Position numbers and translations under genes: made by a program
From: Apoderus coryli
Taxonomy: Eukaryota; Arthropoda; Insecta; Coleoptera; Attelabidae
Direction of reading: 5' to 3'
NCBI GenBank assembly: GCA_911728435.2
Contig: OU452205.1
Span: forward strand, 9,492,260 to 9,556,259
DNA: 64,000 nt
In this document: piece by piece, positions 47,842 through 56,578 of the stretch
Numbering within the stretch: the first letter of the stretch is position 1
Layout: every line of letters starts with the position of its first letter
Notes under the pieces: model-generated
What the model saw: the letters and a program-made list of their open reading frames with translations, nothing else
The model's database searches: none
Told to the model about the DNA's origin: nothing

Positions 47842-48579
47842 AAACAAAGAAAATATGAGAAATGACATAACACAATAATATACGTATACATACTTAACAC
47901 TAATAAAAAAGATTTACAACAAATATATTTTGTGAAATAAAAACTGATAAATATTCATATACTAGTTTTATTTGGGAATTATTTTTGTGAGGTAATCTTG
48001 AAAATATTCTAGTGGTTCAGGAATAGGATAAGACAAGTTACGTCAAAAGAAGATGATATAGCGGATACAATGGATTTATCAGATTTATGGGGATTTTGGG
48101 TGAATCTAAGATACCTAAGACACTCGCTGTACAAAAATATATGTAATAATGTAACGACTAACGCTGAAAACTCTATGAAGTTAATGTTCACTCCCTCGTA
48201 TATTGAGACAAGCGTTAATTAATAACAGATGCGTCTAATGAAATAATTTGAATGGATACTGGTTCCGTTTCTTTGCGTCATTCGAAAATGTTTTAAAATG
48301 CGAATATTAAAGCCTAACACGTAACGACCAAGCTTAATGAAAATAAAACAAATTGTGTCGCAGTATACTGAAATCCTAGATTAGACTAGTCATTAATATC
48401 TAAACGAGACTGCCACCTAGAGTGTATCATTAATTAGCAAATATGTTTTTTTTCTCAATTTATTTTGTGTAGGATTCGTAAAATAATTAACAACGTGAAT
48501 GCAAAAAATTTTAATTAAAATTCCATAAATCGTAATAGAGTCGTTTATAAAAACAAAACATTAGGACATCTATAAGTAC
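47842..48579. other. No further exon established
   Basis: A minus-strand stretch near 48020-48140 has an acceptor-like TTTTTGTACAG and an open frame, but no phase-compatible donor. The remainder is AT-rich. Confidence 0.35.
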
Positions 48580-49026
48580 TCCTATGCACAAGGGCTGTGA
48601 TAAGGAACAAGCTTCAAACGATCGTCCAATTGCACTTCTCTCCACTCTATCCAAGATAATTGAGAGATTGGTTAAAAAGAAACTTCTATCATTTCTGCAC
48701 AAATATAAAAACTAACCACCCACGAATTTGGAGTTTTAGCCAACAAATGCACAAATAAACAATATTCTCTGTCTTCCACAATGTATACTCCAACGTGAAC
48801 TATACTCCACTCTACTGCATCAATTTTCTGTGATTTATCCAAAGCATTCGACTGTGTGAGTCATAACATCCTAATTAACAAGATGCAGCACTACGGAATT
48901 CGGGGGATTCCATTGGAATGGTCATATCTCAGCAACAGAAGTCGGTGTTAGGTTTAACCCGACTACATCCTCTTGCGGGGTTCGGTACTGGGTCATATTT
49001 TGTTATTGCTGTTTATTTACGACAGT
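48580..49026 (+). pseudogene. LINE reverse transcriptase, left part, interrupted by the LTR element
   Basis: RPIALLSTLSKIIERLVKKK (about 48625-48690) and FCDLSKAFDCVSHNILINKM with QHYGIRGIPLEW (about 48830-48925) are the first reverse transcriptase blocks. A GSVLGH..LLLFIYD block leads to the insertion point at 49026. The frame resumes at 55022 with the FADD block. Several stops precede the insertion, so the LINE was already decayed. Confidence 0.85.
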
Positions 49027-49232
49027 AGTTATATGATGGTCCACTCCGTATAAATGCTGACCAAGCGAGATCAAATGACACCGCAGTAAACATTATATAT
49101 AGGAAGAAGACGCTATTTTTCAAGTTCAGTTATAATAATTTTATTTGTTAATGTAAACCAGAAATATTGTAATTTTGTATTTTGAAAATAAAGTTTTTTA
49201 AAAAGGGAAACTCCGGGCTAAGAAAGTTAATT
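49027..49232 (+). repeat. 5' LTR
   Basis: 206 bp, identical base for base to 54816-55021. TATATATA at 49094-49101 and an initiator TCAGTT at 49126-49131 give a core promoter. AATAAA at 49187-49192 is the polyadenylation signal. This implies U3 to about 49127, a short R and a very short U5. Confidence 0.97.
49094..49131 (+). promoter_or_regulatory. LTR core promoter: TATA box and arthropod initiator
   Basis: TATATATA is followed about 32 bp downstream by TCAGTT, the arthropod initiator consensus, the spacing expected for RNA polymerase II. A second TATAAA lies at 49049-49054, too close to the LTR edge to be preferred. Confidence 0.65.
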
Positions 49233-49241
49233 GGCGCAGTC
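49232..49241 (+). other. Primer binding site, tRNA-Ser type
   Basis: TGGCGCAGTC begins with the last base of the LTR and is complementary to the CCA end plus acceptor stem of insect tRNA-Ser. Drosophila errantiviruses such as 17.6 and 297 also use tRNA-Ser. The one-base overlap with the LTR is usual for that group. Confidence 0.8.
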
Positions 49242-49512
49242 AGTCGGATTTTCGGAAGTGTGCGAATCAATCGTATTGCTTTTTCGTGTCAACGGATTTA
49301 CCGAAAATACGAACCTTTGTTGTGACGTTGGTGCGAGGGTGTTTTATAGAAGGGACTTTCTGGACATCGAAAAATCCCAATCTATCGCAGAACTATAAAG
49401 TGCTCTTGAACAATCGATCATCGGTCGATAGAATCAATATTGTCTATCGTCGCAAGGACTAAGTGATTGAGAAGGACCATCATCGCCTAATCAAGACTTG
49501 GAACTTATAGTA

Positions 49513-49545
49513 ATGGCCAGAGCGAACCTGATTGTATTAGTGTAA
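49513..49545 (+). CDS. Upstream micro-ORF in the same frame as Gag, spanning a splice-donor-like site
   Basis: ATG at 49513 encodes MARANLIVLV and then TAA at 49543-49545, exactly in frame with Gag, whose ATG follows at 49558. GTAAGT, a consensus donor, sits at 49542-49547 across the stop. In errantiviruses Env is made from a spliced RNA whose donor lies near the Gag start, and the hydrophobic peptide would suit the start of a signal sequence. However, the best acceptors before Env (AG at 53202-53203, 53250-53251, 53283-53284) do not restore frame from this donor. Function is therefore open. Confidence 0.4.
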   Translation: MARANLIVLV

Positions 49546-49557
49546 GTGATAAAAGTA

Positions 49558-52500
49558 ATGTCAATCAATAATCTTATCGAAAATTTAGAAAATCTCTCAT
49601 TGCAAACTCCTTCAACTGACTCTGCTATTTACGACCAAAACTTAGAAGTCAATATTAAAGATAATTTGAATGAAATTATTGCTTTAGATAATAGTAATAG
49701 CAAAATGGCAAATACTTTTAAACCTGAATATCTAAACTGTGTTCCTACCTTCGACGGTAACGCTAATGATTTAAACAGATATTTATCTACTTGCCAAACT
49801 TTGATTGATTCTTTTTACGACATAGCTAACCCAAATAATTTTCACAATATATACCTATTAAATTCTTTAATTGGCAAACTTAGTGGTCATGCTAAATTAG
49901 TTGTAAACATCCAAAATGTTAACACCTGGAATGAACTTAAGGACACCTTAAGACGTAATTTTGCCGATCAAAGAGACGAAACTTGTTTAAATAGGGATCT
50001 GGTTATGATGAGACAAGCACCTAATGAAAAACCTAGTCAATTTTACGACAGGATTTTACACATACTAAATCTTTTATGTTCTTTTGTTGATGCGCACGAA
50101 TTATCAGTTGCTGGTAAAACATTAAAAAGAAATTTGTATAACGACCTTGCCTTGAAAACATTCCTATCGGGATTAAAAGAGCCTCTGGGAACTACAATCA
50201 GATGTATGCGTCCCGCTACTTTAATGCAAGCACTACAATTTGTTTCACAAGAGGATAATATTCATTATTTTCAAAACCAAAATAAACCTAATATATCCTT
50301 TAAAAATAATACTCAAAATTTTAGGCCCATGCAACAAAACCTATATACGCGACCCTTTCAAACTAACTTTTCACAAAGACCTTTTAATTATCAAACTTCA
50401 AACAATGCTTTTCGAACGAATTTTTCTCCACAGTCGGTTAATATTCGACCTCGTTTTAACGGAACAAGATTCCCCACAAACTCGCAAGTTTTTGGCAGAC
50501 CAAATAACAATGGAACTAATGTTTTTAAACCTCAAAATGTAAAACAACCTACACCCACACCCATGTCTGGCATAGAAACTTCTCAATTTAAACCCTTTAC
50601 AAATCAACCTAATAATAATTATAACCCACCTAAATTCACTTTTGAAGAACTATACAATGTAGAATCACATGACCTACCTCAACAAGACTATTATTACGAT
50701 GAGAGCCAGTACAATGAACCTAACCAATATCAAGATTTCTACTCTGCATATCCTAACCAATACGAACACTCCTGCGATGACCTACCTCAACAAGAACAAC
50801 CAGTTAATAATCAGCCTGTAGAAAATGCTTCAAATTTTCGACAGGACGGCCAGCAAAACCCCGAACGGTTAGAAACACCTACAATATCTTTTAATATGTC
50901 CAACCCTAACGAATTATCCTACATTATATTTCCAGAAAATAACCTTAAAATTTTTATAGATTCCGGTTCAAGTAATTCATTTTTGGACCCGATTCTTGCC
51001 AAAAAGTTATTTCCGAATAAAATAATAGACGATCCATTCGTTGTGTCTACAGTATATCAGAAATCAGCTCATAGACATAGTGTTCTTATGCCTGCTTCAA
51101 AATTATTTAATTTACCCGAAAATAAAGATTTAAAATTCTACCTATTTAAATTTCATAATATTTTTGATGGACTTTTAGGTTTAGATAATTTAAAATTATT
51201 GCAAGCAACTTTAGACTACAATAACAACTATTTAGTTACACCGTACACGCATATTAAGTTACAATTCCAGAAAACAAGATGTGAACTAAACAATATAACG
51301 ATCCCACCGCGTGTCGAACAAGTAATTACGATTAGGACTTCCATAAAAAATGGTGATATTATAATACCACATCAAAAATTTCATAACTGTGAAATCCCAG
51401 AATCACTATCAACTGCAAAAAAAGGCTTTGCACTCACAACTATTTTAAACAATACCTGTGAATCCATTACGTTAGACCTATCAGAACCCATAGGCGTAGA
51501 ACAATTCAATTCTGAGGTAATGTCGGAAATAAATTTAAACAATATTGACGAATCCCCAAAATTTTCAAATAAACTTGACCTTTCCAAATTTCGTACAGAC
51601 CATCTAAATGAAGAAGAAAAAATAAAAAATTTAAATTTAATTAGAAATTATTCAGACATTTTTTATAATGAAAATGATCAACTGACGTTTACAAGTAAAA
51701 TCAAACATCGCATAAAACTAGATGAATATTTCCCTGAAATAAAGTACAAAAAAGGTAGATTAAATACTAATGCTGACGCGTTGTCACGCATCGAAATTCA
51801 CACTAAAGAAACGCACGAAAAATTTTCCCTAAAAGATTATATCGAAGACTTTAATAAACAACTAGAAAACGAAACAGCTGACCACAACACTGACCAAATT
51901 TCAACTATTGCCCAAGTGGACGACACTGACAACACTCGATACAACGACATAGAACTCCCAGTACCTAATGATGATGCAGCGAACAACGATAACATGACTA
52001 TACATACAAACGTAAACGAAGACCCCATAGTCGACATTCCAATACATGATATTCCTGTAAACTACGGTGCGAATCAAATAATTATACAACAAGTACTACA
52101 TTCCCCTGCAAAACCAAAATTGACAATCTTATTTGAAAAGAAACGCCGCTATATCATCCAAATTTCCAAAAGTAATTTTGATGTCGATATTTTAAATACA
52201 TTTAAAGAAATTATCGTGCCTGATAAGCAATATTACCTTTATTTTGAAAAATCAGATATTTACGAACCATTTTGCGAAGTTATAAGAAAAACATTCAAAT
52301 GGCCTTCACTAAAGTTAAGACGTTGTTTAAAGAAATTAATAGACGTTACCGATATAACTGAAATTTCTGACATCATAAAAATGTATCATGAATCAAAAAA
52401 TAATCATAGAGACATCGACGAAACCCTCGAAAGAATTAAACAAAAATATTATTGGCCAAACCAAAAAGACTCTGTACAAACCTATATAAACAATTGTGAA

Positions 52501-54795
52501 ATTTGTCAAAGAAGTAAATACGAACGTCACCCTATAAATATGCAAATGAACGTCACACCTACTGCTTCCCGTCTTTTTCAAATAATTCATATAGACGTAT
52601 ACACTTTAGAAAAAACCAAATTCCTTACAATAATCGACAGCTTTTCAAAATATGCGCAAGCATATGGCCTTCAGTCACTTGCAGCTTCAGAAATTGTTGA
52701 CAAACTATTAATTTTCTTTTCTCATCATAGTGTCCCAGAACAAATTATATTAGATAATGGAACTGAATTCAAAAATACGGTTGTAACTGAAATGCTAAAC
52801 CTCCATAAAATTAAAATTCATTTTTGCTCTCCGTATCACCCACAATCTAACGGGCAAGTTGAAAGACTCCATTCCACTTTAAGCGAACACATTCGCCTCC
52901 TTAATAATCAAGAGTTTTCAAAATCTCCAATAAGTCAAAAAATGGTTTACGCCATTTTAGCATATAATAACTCAATACATTCTGTTACGAAATTTAAACC
53001 TATAGACGTTATTAACGGCCATATTTCTGATAATGATCCATTCGATATAAAATTAGACCAAATGTTACTAACTGACTATATTAATAATCATAAAGAAAAG
53101 GCTCGTCTTTTATACTCTAATATAAATGAAAAACTAATTGGAAATAAAGAGAAGGTTATTTCTAAAATTAACGAAAACCGAGATAAACCCGATATTTTCA
53201 CAGAAAACCAAAAAGTCTACCCTAAGAAACACATAAGACAAAAACTTACAGACAAATTCCTAAAACCCACCAAAATCCTCTCAGTAAATGAAAACCGTAA
53301 AACCAATTCTTTAAATAAACATAATGAATATTTTAACGAAACATCTAACTATATAAAAATTCTTAATTTAATTCAAGAAAGAGTTGAAACCAAAATCAAA
53401 AATTTGATACCTCACCCCCAAAGGACCAAAAGAGGACTTATTAATGCAGCAGGCTCAGTTTTCAAACTCATAACTGGTAACCTCGATGGGTCGGATGGCG
53501 AACACTACGAAAAACTCATCAATAATTTAGAAACCAATCAAAATAACTTGGCAACAATTATCAAAAACCAGAATTCAATTTCAACAAGCATAATCCAGAA
53601 TTTCAACAATACTGTTCAACAAATTAATCAAAATGAAAAGCTAATAGAAAAAAGAATTAATCAAATTGGGCTAATTGTGCAAAGAACTACAATTCCCGAA
53701 AACTATAATTTTATTAAAGACATTATCAATCAAATAATCAGTTTCTATGAAATAATTGACTCTATGCTCCAAGACTTAGAAAATTCAATAACTTTTGCTA
53801 GACTCAAAACTATGCACACTAGCATAATTAAAACAAATAACCTTTTAACCGAACTAAAGAAGTTGGAACACATTGTAGGTCCTAATTCATTGCCTTTACC
53901 TATTAACTTAGAAAACATATTTTTGTTCGAAAAACTCATTGAAATAGATTGCTTTATCTATAAAAATAAAATCACCTTTTTATTACACATTCCTGTAACA
54001 TATCCAAATAAATTCGACTATTACCATTTATATTCTCTACCAGTCAAACATCAGAGTCTGTTTAAGGTAGTCATTCCGCGTAATACATATCTAGTAAAAA
54101 GTCAGTTACACTATTCACATTTTGGAACGCCTTGTACAATCGTACGTCCACAAACATTCCTCTGCTACAAACCAATGCTGAAAGAAATCGAAGAAAACAG
54201 CCCTTGTGAAGTACAACTACTAGGATCGACCAAAAACACCCCCACCTGTCAACAAACAGATATCACAGCAACAAAACCAATCATAAATCAACTAGACCAA
54301 TCAGATAAATGGATTTTAGTACTACCAAAGGAAACTATCGTACAATTAAAATGCCCTTTTCAAGAAGAAAACCAAAGGTTACTAGGAAGTTACTTAACGA
54401 CAATACCAACTGGGTGCCAAATAAAGACCGAAGATAAAATAATAATCAATAACCAAAAGGAAACCAATTCCAGTCAACAGCCAATCATTTTCCCAGATTT
54501 TAACGAAACCAAAGAGTACCTTCCACTCCTTAATTTAAGTATCCATCTGCAAGAGATAAATTTAGACAGTCTACACGAGTTACAAAATAAAATCATGAAA
54601 AATCAGCCATATACAATTTTTGACAGCATTTCAAAATTTCCGAGTCTATGGACAATTTTGATCTATATGTTAGTGTTTGGAATATGCTCATATATGGTAT
54701 ATAAGTGCATTATAGGACGAAAACTCAATGGAAAGAAGACCAACTTGGAAACTCAGACATACCAACATATCCAACTACCCCTAAACCAGGCGTAG
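49558..54795 (+). CDS. Gag-protease-integrase-Env single polyprotein of errantivirus-type element
   Basis: 1,745 codons from ATG 49558 (the in-frame GTG at 49546 is not needed). Residues 1 to about 420 are Gag: a capsid-like helical part, then an Asn/Gln/Phe/Pro-rich tail without zinc knuckles. Protease carries D-S-G at 468-470. At about residues 718-727 the frame passes from the start of reverse transcriptase (KIKHRIK) straight to the end of RNase H (KGRLNTNADALSR), so the whole polymerase is gone. Integrase is complete: zinc finger H944, H950, C980, C983 and catalytic D1013, D1066, E1102 (35 residues between the last two). Env follows in frame: furin-type RTKR at 1289-1292, a GLINAAGS-type fusion peptide, an Asn/Gln-rich heptad region and a transmembrane helix at about 1697-1719 with a short tail. 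No signal peptide precedes Env in this frame. Whether Env is ever made is unknown. Confidence 0.95.
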   Translation: MSINNLIENLENLSLQTPSTDSAIYDQNLEVNIKDNLNEIIALDNSNSKMANTFKPEYLNCVPTFDGNANDLNRYLSTCQTLIDSFYDIANPNNFHNIYLLNSLIGKLSGHAKLVVNIQNVNTWNELKDTLRRNFADQRDETCLNRDLVMMRQAPNEKPSQFYDRILHILNLLCSFVDAHELSVAGKTLKRNLYNDLALKTFLSGLKEPLGTTIRCMRPATLMQALQFVSQEDNIHYFQNQNKPNISFKNNTQNFRPMQQNLYTRPFQTNFSQRPFNYQTSNNAFRTNFSPQSVNIRPRFNGTRFPTNSQVFGRPNNNGTNVFKPQNVKQPTPTPMSGIETSQFKPFTNQPNNNYNPPKFTFEELYNVESHDLPQQDYYYDESQYNEPNQYQDFYSAYPNQYEHSCDDLPQQEQPVNNQPVENASNFRQDGQQNPERLETPTISFNMSNPNELSYIIFPENNLKIFIDSGSSNSFLDPILAKKLFPNKIIDDPFVVSTVYQKSAHRHSVLMPASKLFNLPENKDLKFYLFKFHNIFDGLLGLDNLKLLQATLDYNNNYLVTPYTHIKLQFQKTRCELNNITIPPRVEQVITIRTSIKNGDIIIPHQKFHNCEIPESLSTAKKGFALTTILNNTCESITLDLSEPIGVEQFNSEVMSEINLNNIDESPKFSNKLDLSKFRTDHLNEEEKIKNLNLIRNYSDIFYNENDQLTFTSKIKHRIKLDEYFPEIKYKKGRLNTNADALSRIEIHTKETHEKFSLKDYIEDFNKQLENETADHNTDQISTIAQVDDTDNTRYNDIELPVPNDDAANNDNMTIHTNVNEDPIVDIPIHDIPVNYGANQIIIQQVLHSPAKPKLTILFEKKRRYIIQISKSNFDVDILNTFKEIIVPDKQYYLYFEKSDIYEPFCEVIRKTFKWPSLKLRRCLKKLIDVTDITEISDIIKMYHESKNNHRDIDETLERIKQKYYWPNQKDSVQTYINNCEICQRSKYERHPINMQMNVTPTASRLFQIIHIDVYTLEKTKFLTIIDSFSKYAQAYGLQSLAASEIVDKLLIFFSHHSVPEQIILDNGTEFKNTVVTEMLNLHKIKIHFCSPYHPQSNGQVERLHSTLSEHIRLLNNQEFSKSPISQKMVYAILAYNNSIHSVTKFKPIDVINGHISDNDPFDIKLDQMLLTDYINNHKEKARLLYSNINEKLIGNKEKVISKINENRDKPDIFTENQKVYPKKHIRQKLTDKFLKPTKILSVNENRKTNSLNKHNEYFNETSNYIKILNLIQERVETKIKNLIPHPQRTKRGLINAAGSVFKLITGNLDGSDGEHYEKLINNLETNQNNLATIIKNQNSISTSIIQNFNNTVQQINQNEKLIEKRINQIGLIVQRTTIPENYNFIKDIINQIISFYEIIDSMLQDLENSITFARLKTMHTSIIKTNNLLTELKKLEHIVGPNSLPLPINLENIFLFEKLIEIDCFIYKNKITFLLHIPVTYPNKFDYYHLYSLPVKHQSLFKVVIPRNTYLVKSQLHYSHFGTPCTIVRPQTFLCYKPMLKEIEENSPCEVQLLGSTKNTPTCQQTDITATKPIINQLDQSDKWILVLPKETIVQLKCPFQEENQRLLGSYLTTIPTGCQIKTEDKIIINNQKETNSSQQPIIFPDFNETKEYLPLLNLSIHLQEINLDSLHELQNKIMKNQPYTIFDSISKFPSLWTILIYMLVFGICSYMVYKCIIGRKLNGKKTNLETQTYQHIQLPLNQA

Positions 54796-54803
54796 TTTTA
54801 TTC

Positions 54804-54815
54804 TAAGGAGGGAGG
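54804..54815 (+). other. Polypurine tract
   Basis: TAAGGAGGGAGG directly abuts the 3' LTR and follows the ORF stop by a few bases, as expected for the plus-strand primer. Confidence 0.85.
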
Positions 54816-55021
54816 AGTTATATGATGGTCCACTCCGTATAAATGCTGACCAAGCGAGATCAAATGACACCGCAGTAAACATTATATATAGGAAGAAGAC
54901 GCTATTTTTCAAGTTCAGTTATAATAATTTTATTTGTTAATGTAAACCAGAAATATTGTAATTTTGTATTTTGAAAATAAAGTTTTTTAAAAAGGGAAAC
55001 TCCGGGCTAAGAAAGTTAATT
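54816..55021 (+). repeat. 3' LTR
   Basis: Identical to the 5' LTR over 206 bp. AATAAA at 54976-54981 would end the genomic RNA. Followed by the second CAGT target duplicate. Confidence 0.97.
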
Positions 55022-55110
55022 CAGTATATGCCTGGATATCAGCGGTAAAGAGTGTCTGTTTGCTGATGACACTAGTCTCACTTGGTGCAATACAGTACTG
55101 TGGTTAGAAA
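55022..55110 (+). pseudogene. LINE reverse transcriptase, right part with FADD motif
   Basis: When one CAGT copy is removed, the frame from 49026 continues here into DISGKECLFADDTSLTW, the catalytic FADD block of a Jockey/CR1-like LINE. This fixes the pre-insertion sequence and the 4-bp duplication. The LINE breaks off near 55106. Confidence 0.85.
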
Positions 55111-55833
55111 CCGAAAACTATAATTATTTTTTTAACACAAAATGGCGGCGTCATAGGTCACAGTTTGAAATTATTTAGTTCAAAGTGTCAACGTGGACTC
55201 GGAATGCTGTACTTCTTAGGCTGTGGTATAAGCGCTTCGTAAATAGTGGAAATTTGAATCACATAGCCTGCCGATCACCACTGATGAGGTGTCTATCAAT
55301 GAAACGGCCTGTCTGGTAATAGCATTGTAGTGTGAAGTAAATTTTTAACATAACACGTCTTGTTAAAGCTAAATAAAATTGTCATTTTAGAAAACTTGAA
55401 TTCCAGTCGTGTTATTAGCCAGAGGAGTAGGTAGTTGTTTTGCCTTTTTTTTTTTATTTCGGGGTACAGGTTGGTCTCACTTCAAAAAAATTTAAATTCA
55501 CTTCACATTTTTACCAACAGTAAATGTAAACAAAAATATCATTACCTTTGCATCGTGGTTTGTATATGTATATTAGTGCCACTTGAGAAATTACTAGTAC
55601 GACCCCATTTCAATCCTAGAGTTGCAATACAACCCAGGTAATTCGTGTGTTAATATTACTTATGTCAATGACATTCTAGAAATAACATGATGTATTATAG
55701 CCTGTTGGGAAAAACCTAAACGTAAACAAAGCAACGTGTAGGGCAAACATGTTTTTTTTAATACAAAATAATAATTAATTTCACACTTTCACTATAAATA
55801 TATCTCCTAAAACATATACTCTATTTGTTTCAG
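55111..55833 (+). other. Intron end with possible hammerhead remnant
   Basis: At 55280-55307 ACTGATGAGGTG is followed by ATGAAACGGCC, the two hammerhead boxes at normal distance but with a weak stem II. The remainder up to 55833 is intron, ending in the neuroligin acceptor TTTGTTTCAG. Confidence 0.4.
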
Positions 55834-55980
55834 TGTCTCCAGAGAGTCGCCACCCTGTGATAGTTTACATTCATGGGGAATCATTTCAATGGAACTCAGG
55901 AAATCCATATGATGGAAGTGTTTTAGCTTCCTACGCAGATGTCGTTGTAATAACGTTGAACTATAGACTAGGAATATTAG
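55834..55980 (+). CDS. Nlg: Neuroligin, internal exon (cholinesterase-like domain)
   Basis: 147 bp between acceptor TTTGTTTCAG and donor G|GTAAGG. It starts with two bases of a split codon and ends with one. It encodes [32 protein letters not shown] and [15 protein letters not shown]. This is the beta-strand and oxyanion region of the neuroligin extracellular alpha/beta-hydrolase fold ([13 protein letters not shown]). Neuroligins are postsynaptic adhesion proteins that bind neurexins. The preceding exon must end in phase 1 and was not found in the 55.8 kb upstream. Confidence 0.93.
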
Positions 55981-56503
55981 GTAAGGATGTTCATTAAACG
56001 AGTAATTAAAATTTTAATAGAAGTAACTCCACCTTTAGATATGACACAACAACATTACTTACCTTTCAAAATCTTATGCTAACTACCAGTGAACACAGCA
56101 TCTTTACTTATGAAAGCATGAGAAGTGTAAATTCAATCAATAATTTTCCATCGGAGCCTCTAGAATTCTAGTATCTCAATACGAGTAATTTCTTAAGATT
56201 TTGTGATTGTCCTGGTGTCAGAAAGCACTGTTGTCAACTCATGCACAATTTTTTAAACGTACCAATGCTGGATAAAATCAGTAGAAATCTACCGTAGTGG
56301 TGCATGCTCGAAGGTCATAATTGGAATCTTCTAAACGGTAAAGTTGTGGGGGAAGTTTAAATTTAGTTAAGTTATGTAATTTTATGAACAAAATTATGCG
56401 TAAAAAATATATATTTTAGGCATTCCAAACATTTGTTGGAATACCTGAAATTTTTTGTTTCTATTTTGCCTTGGAATTTTTTAAATATGGATAATAAAAC
56501 TAT

Positions 56504-56578
56504 AACAATGCTTCTGGATAAATTCCGCGTCAAGTTTATAATCGCTAACGTTTCGCTTCTTTATCCAGAAGCATTGTT
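56504..56578 (-). repeat. Perfect 19-bp inverted repeat with hammerhead-like core
   Basis: AACAATGCTTCTGGATAAA (56504-56522) is exactly complementary to 56560-56578, with a 37-nt loop. On the - strand, GCTTC-TGGATAAA-GAAGC forms a stem-loop immediately followed by GAAACGTTAGCG, the same stem-plus-GAAACG arrangement as at 8149 and 25518. No CUGAUGA box is left. Confidence 0.8.

Larger units (their letters stand above)
49027..55021 (+). mobile_element. Errantivirus-type Ty3/gypsy element, recent insertion, reverse transcriptase deleted
   Basis: A 5,995-bp element bounded by identical 206-bp LTRs that begin AGTTATATG and end GTTAATT. It is flanked by the 4-bp duplication CAGT (49023-49026 and 55022-55025). 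The AGT...ATT ends, 4-bp duplication, tRNA-Ser-type primer site, Gag without zinc knuckles and a C-terminal fusion-type envelope all fit insect errantiviruses. One ORF fills the interior, but reverse transcriptase and RNase H are missing, so it cannot replicate alone. It must have been copied in trans by a complete relative, because the identical LTRs indicate very recent retrotransposition. Confidence 0.95.

Noticed and set aside
49546..49557. GTG at 49546 as start of the large polyprotein
   Set aside because: An animal mRNA would start at ATG; the first in-frame ATG is 49558. The GTG codon belongs to the splice-donor-like region.
53204..53300. Splicing from GTAAGT at 49542 to an acceptor before Env
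   Set aside because: Candidate acceptors with pyrimidine tracts (AG at 53202-53203, 53250-53251, 53283-53284) all give the wrong phase, and AGs in the right phase lack pyrimidine tracts. Not claimed as a feature.
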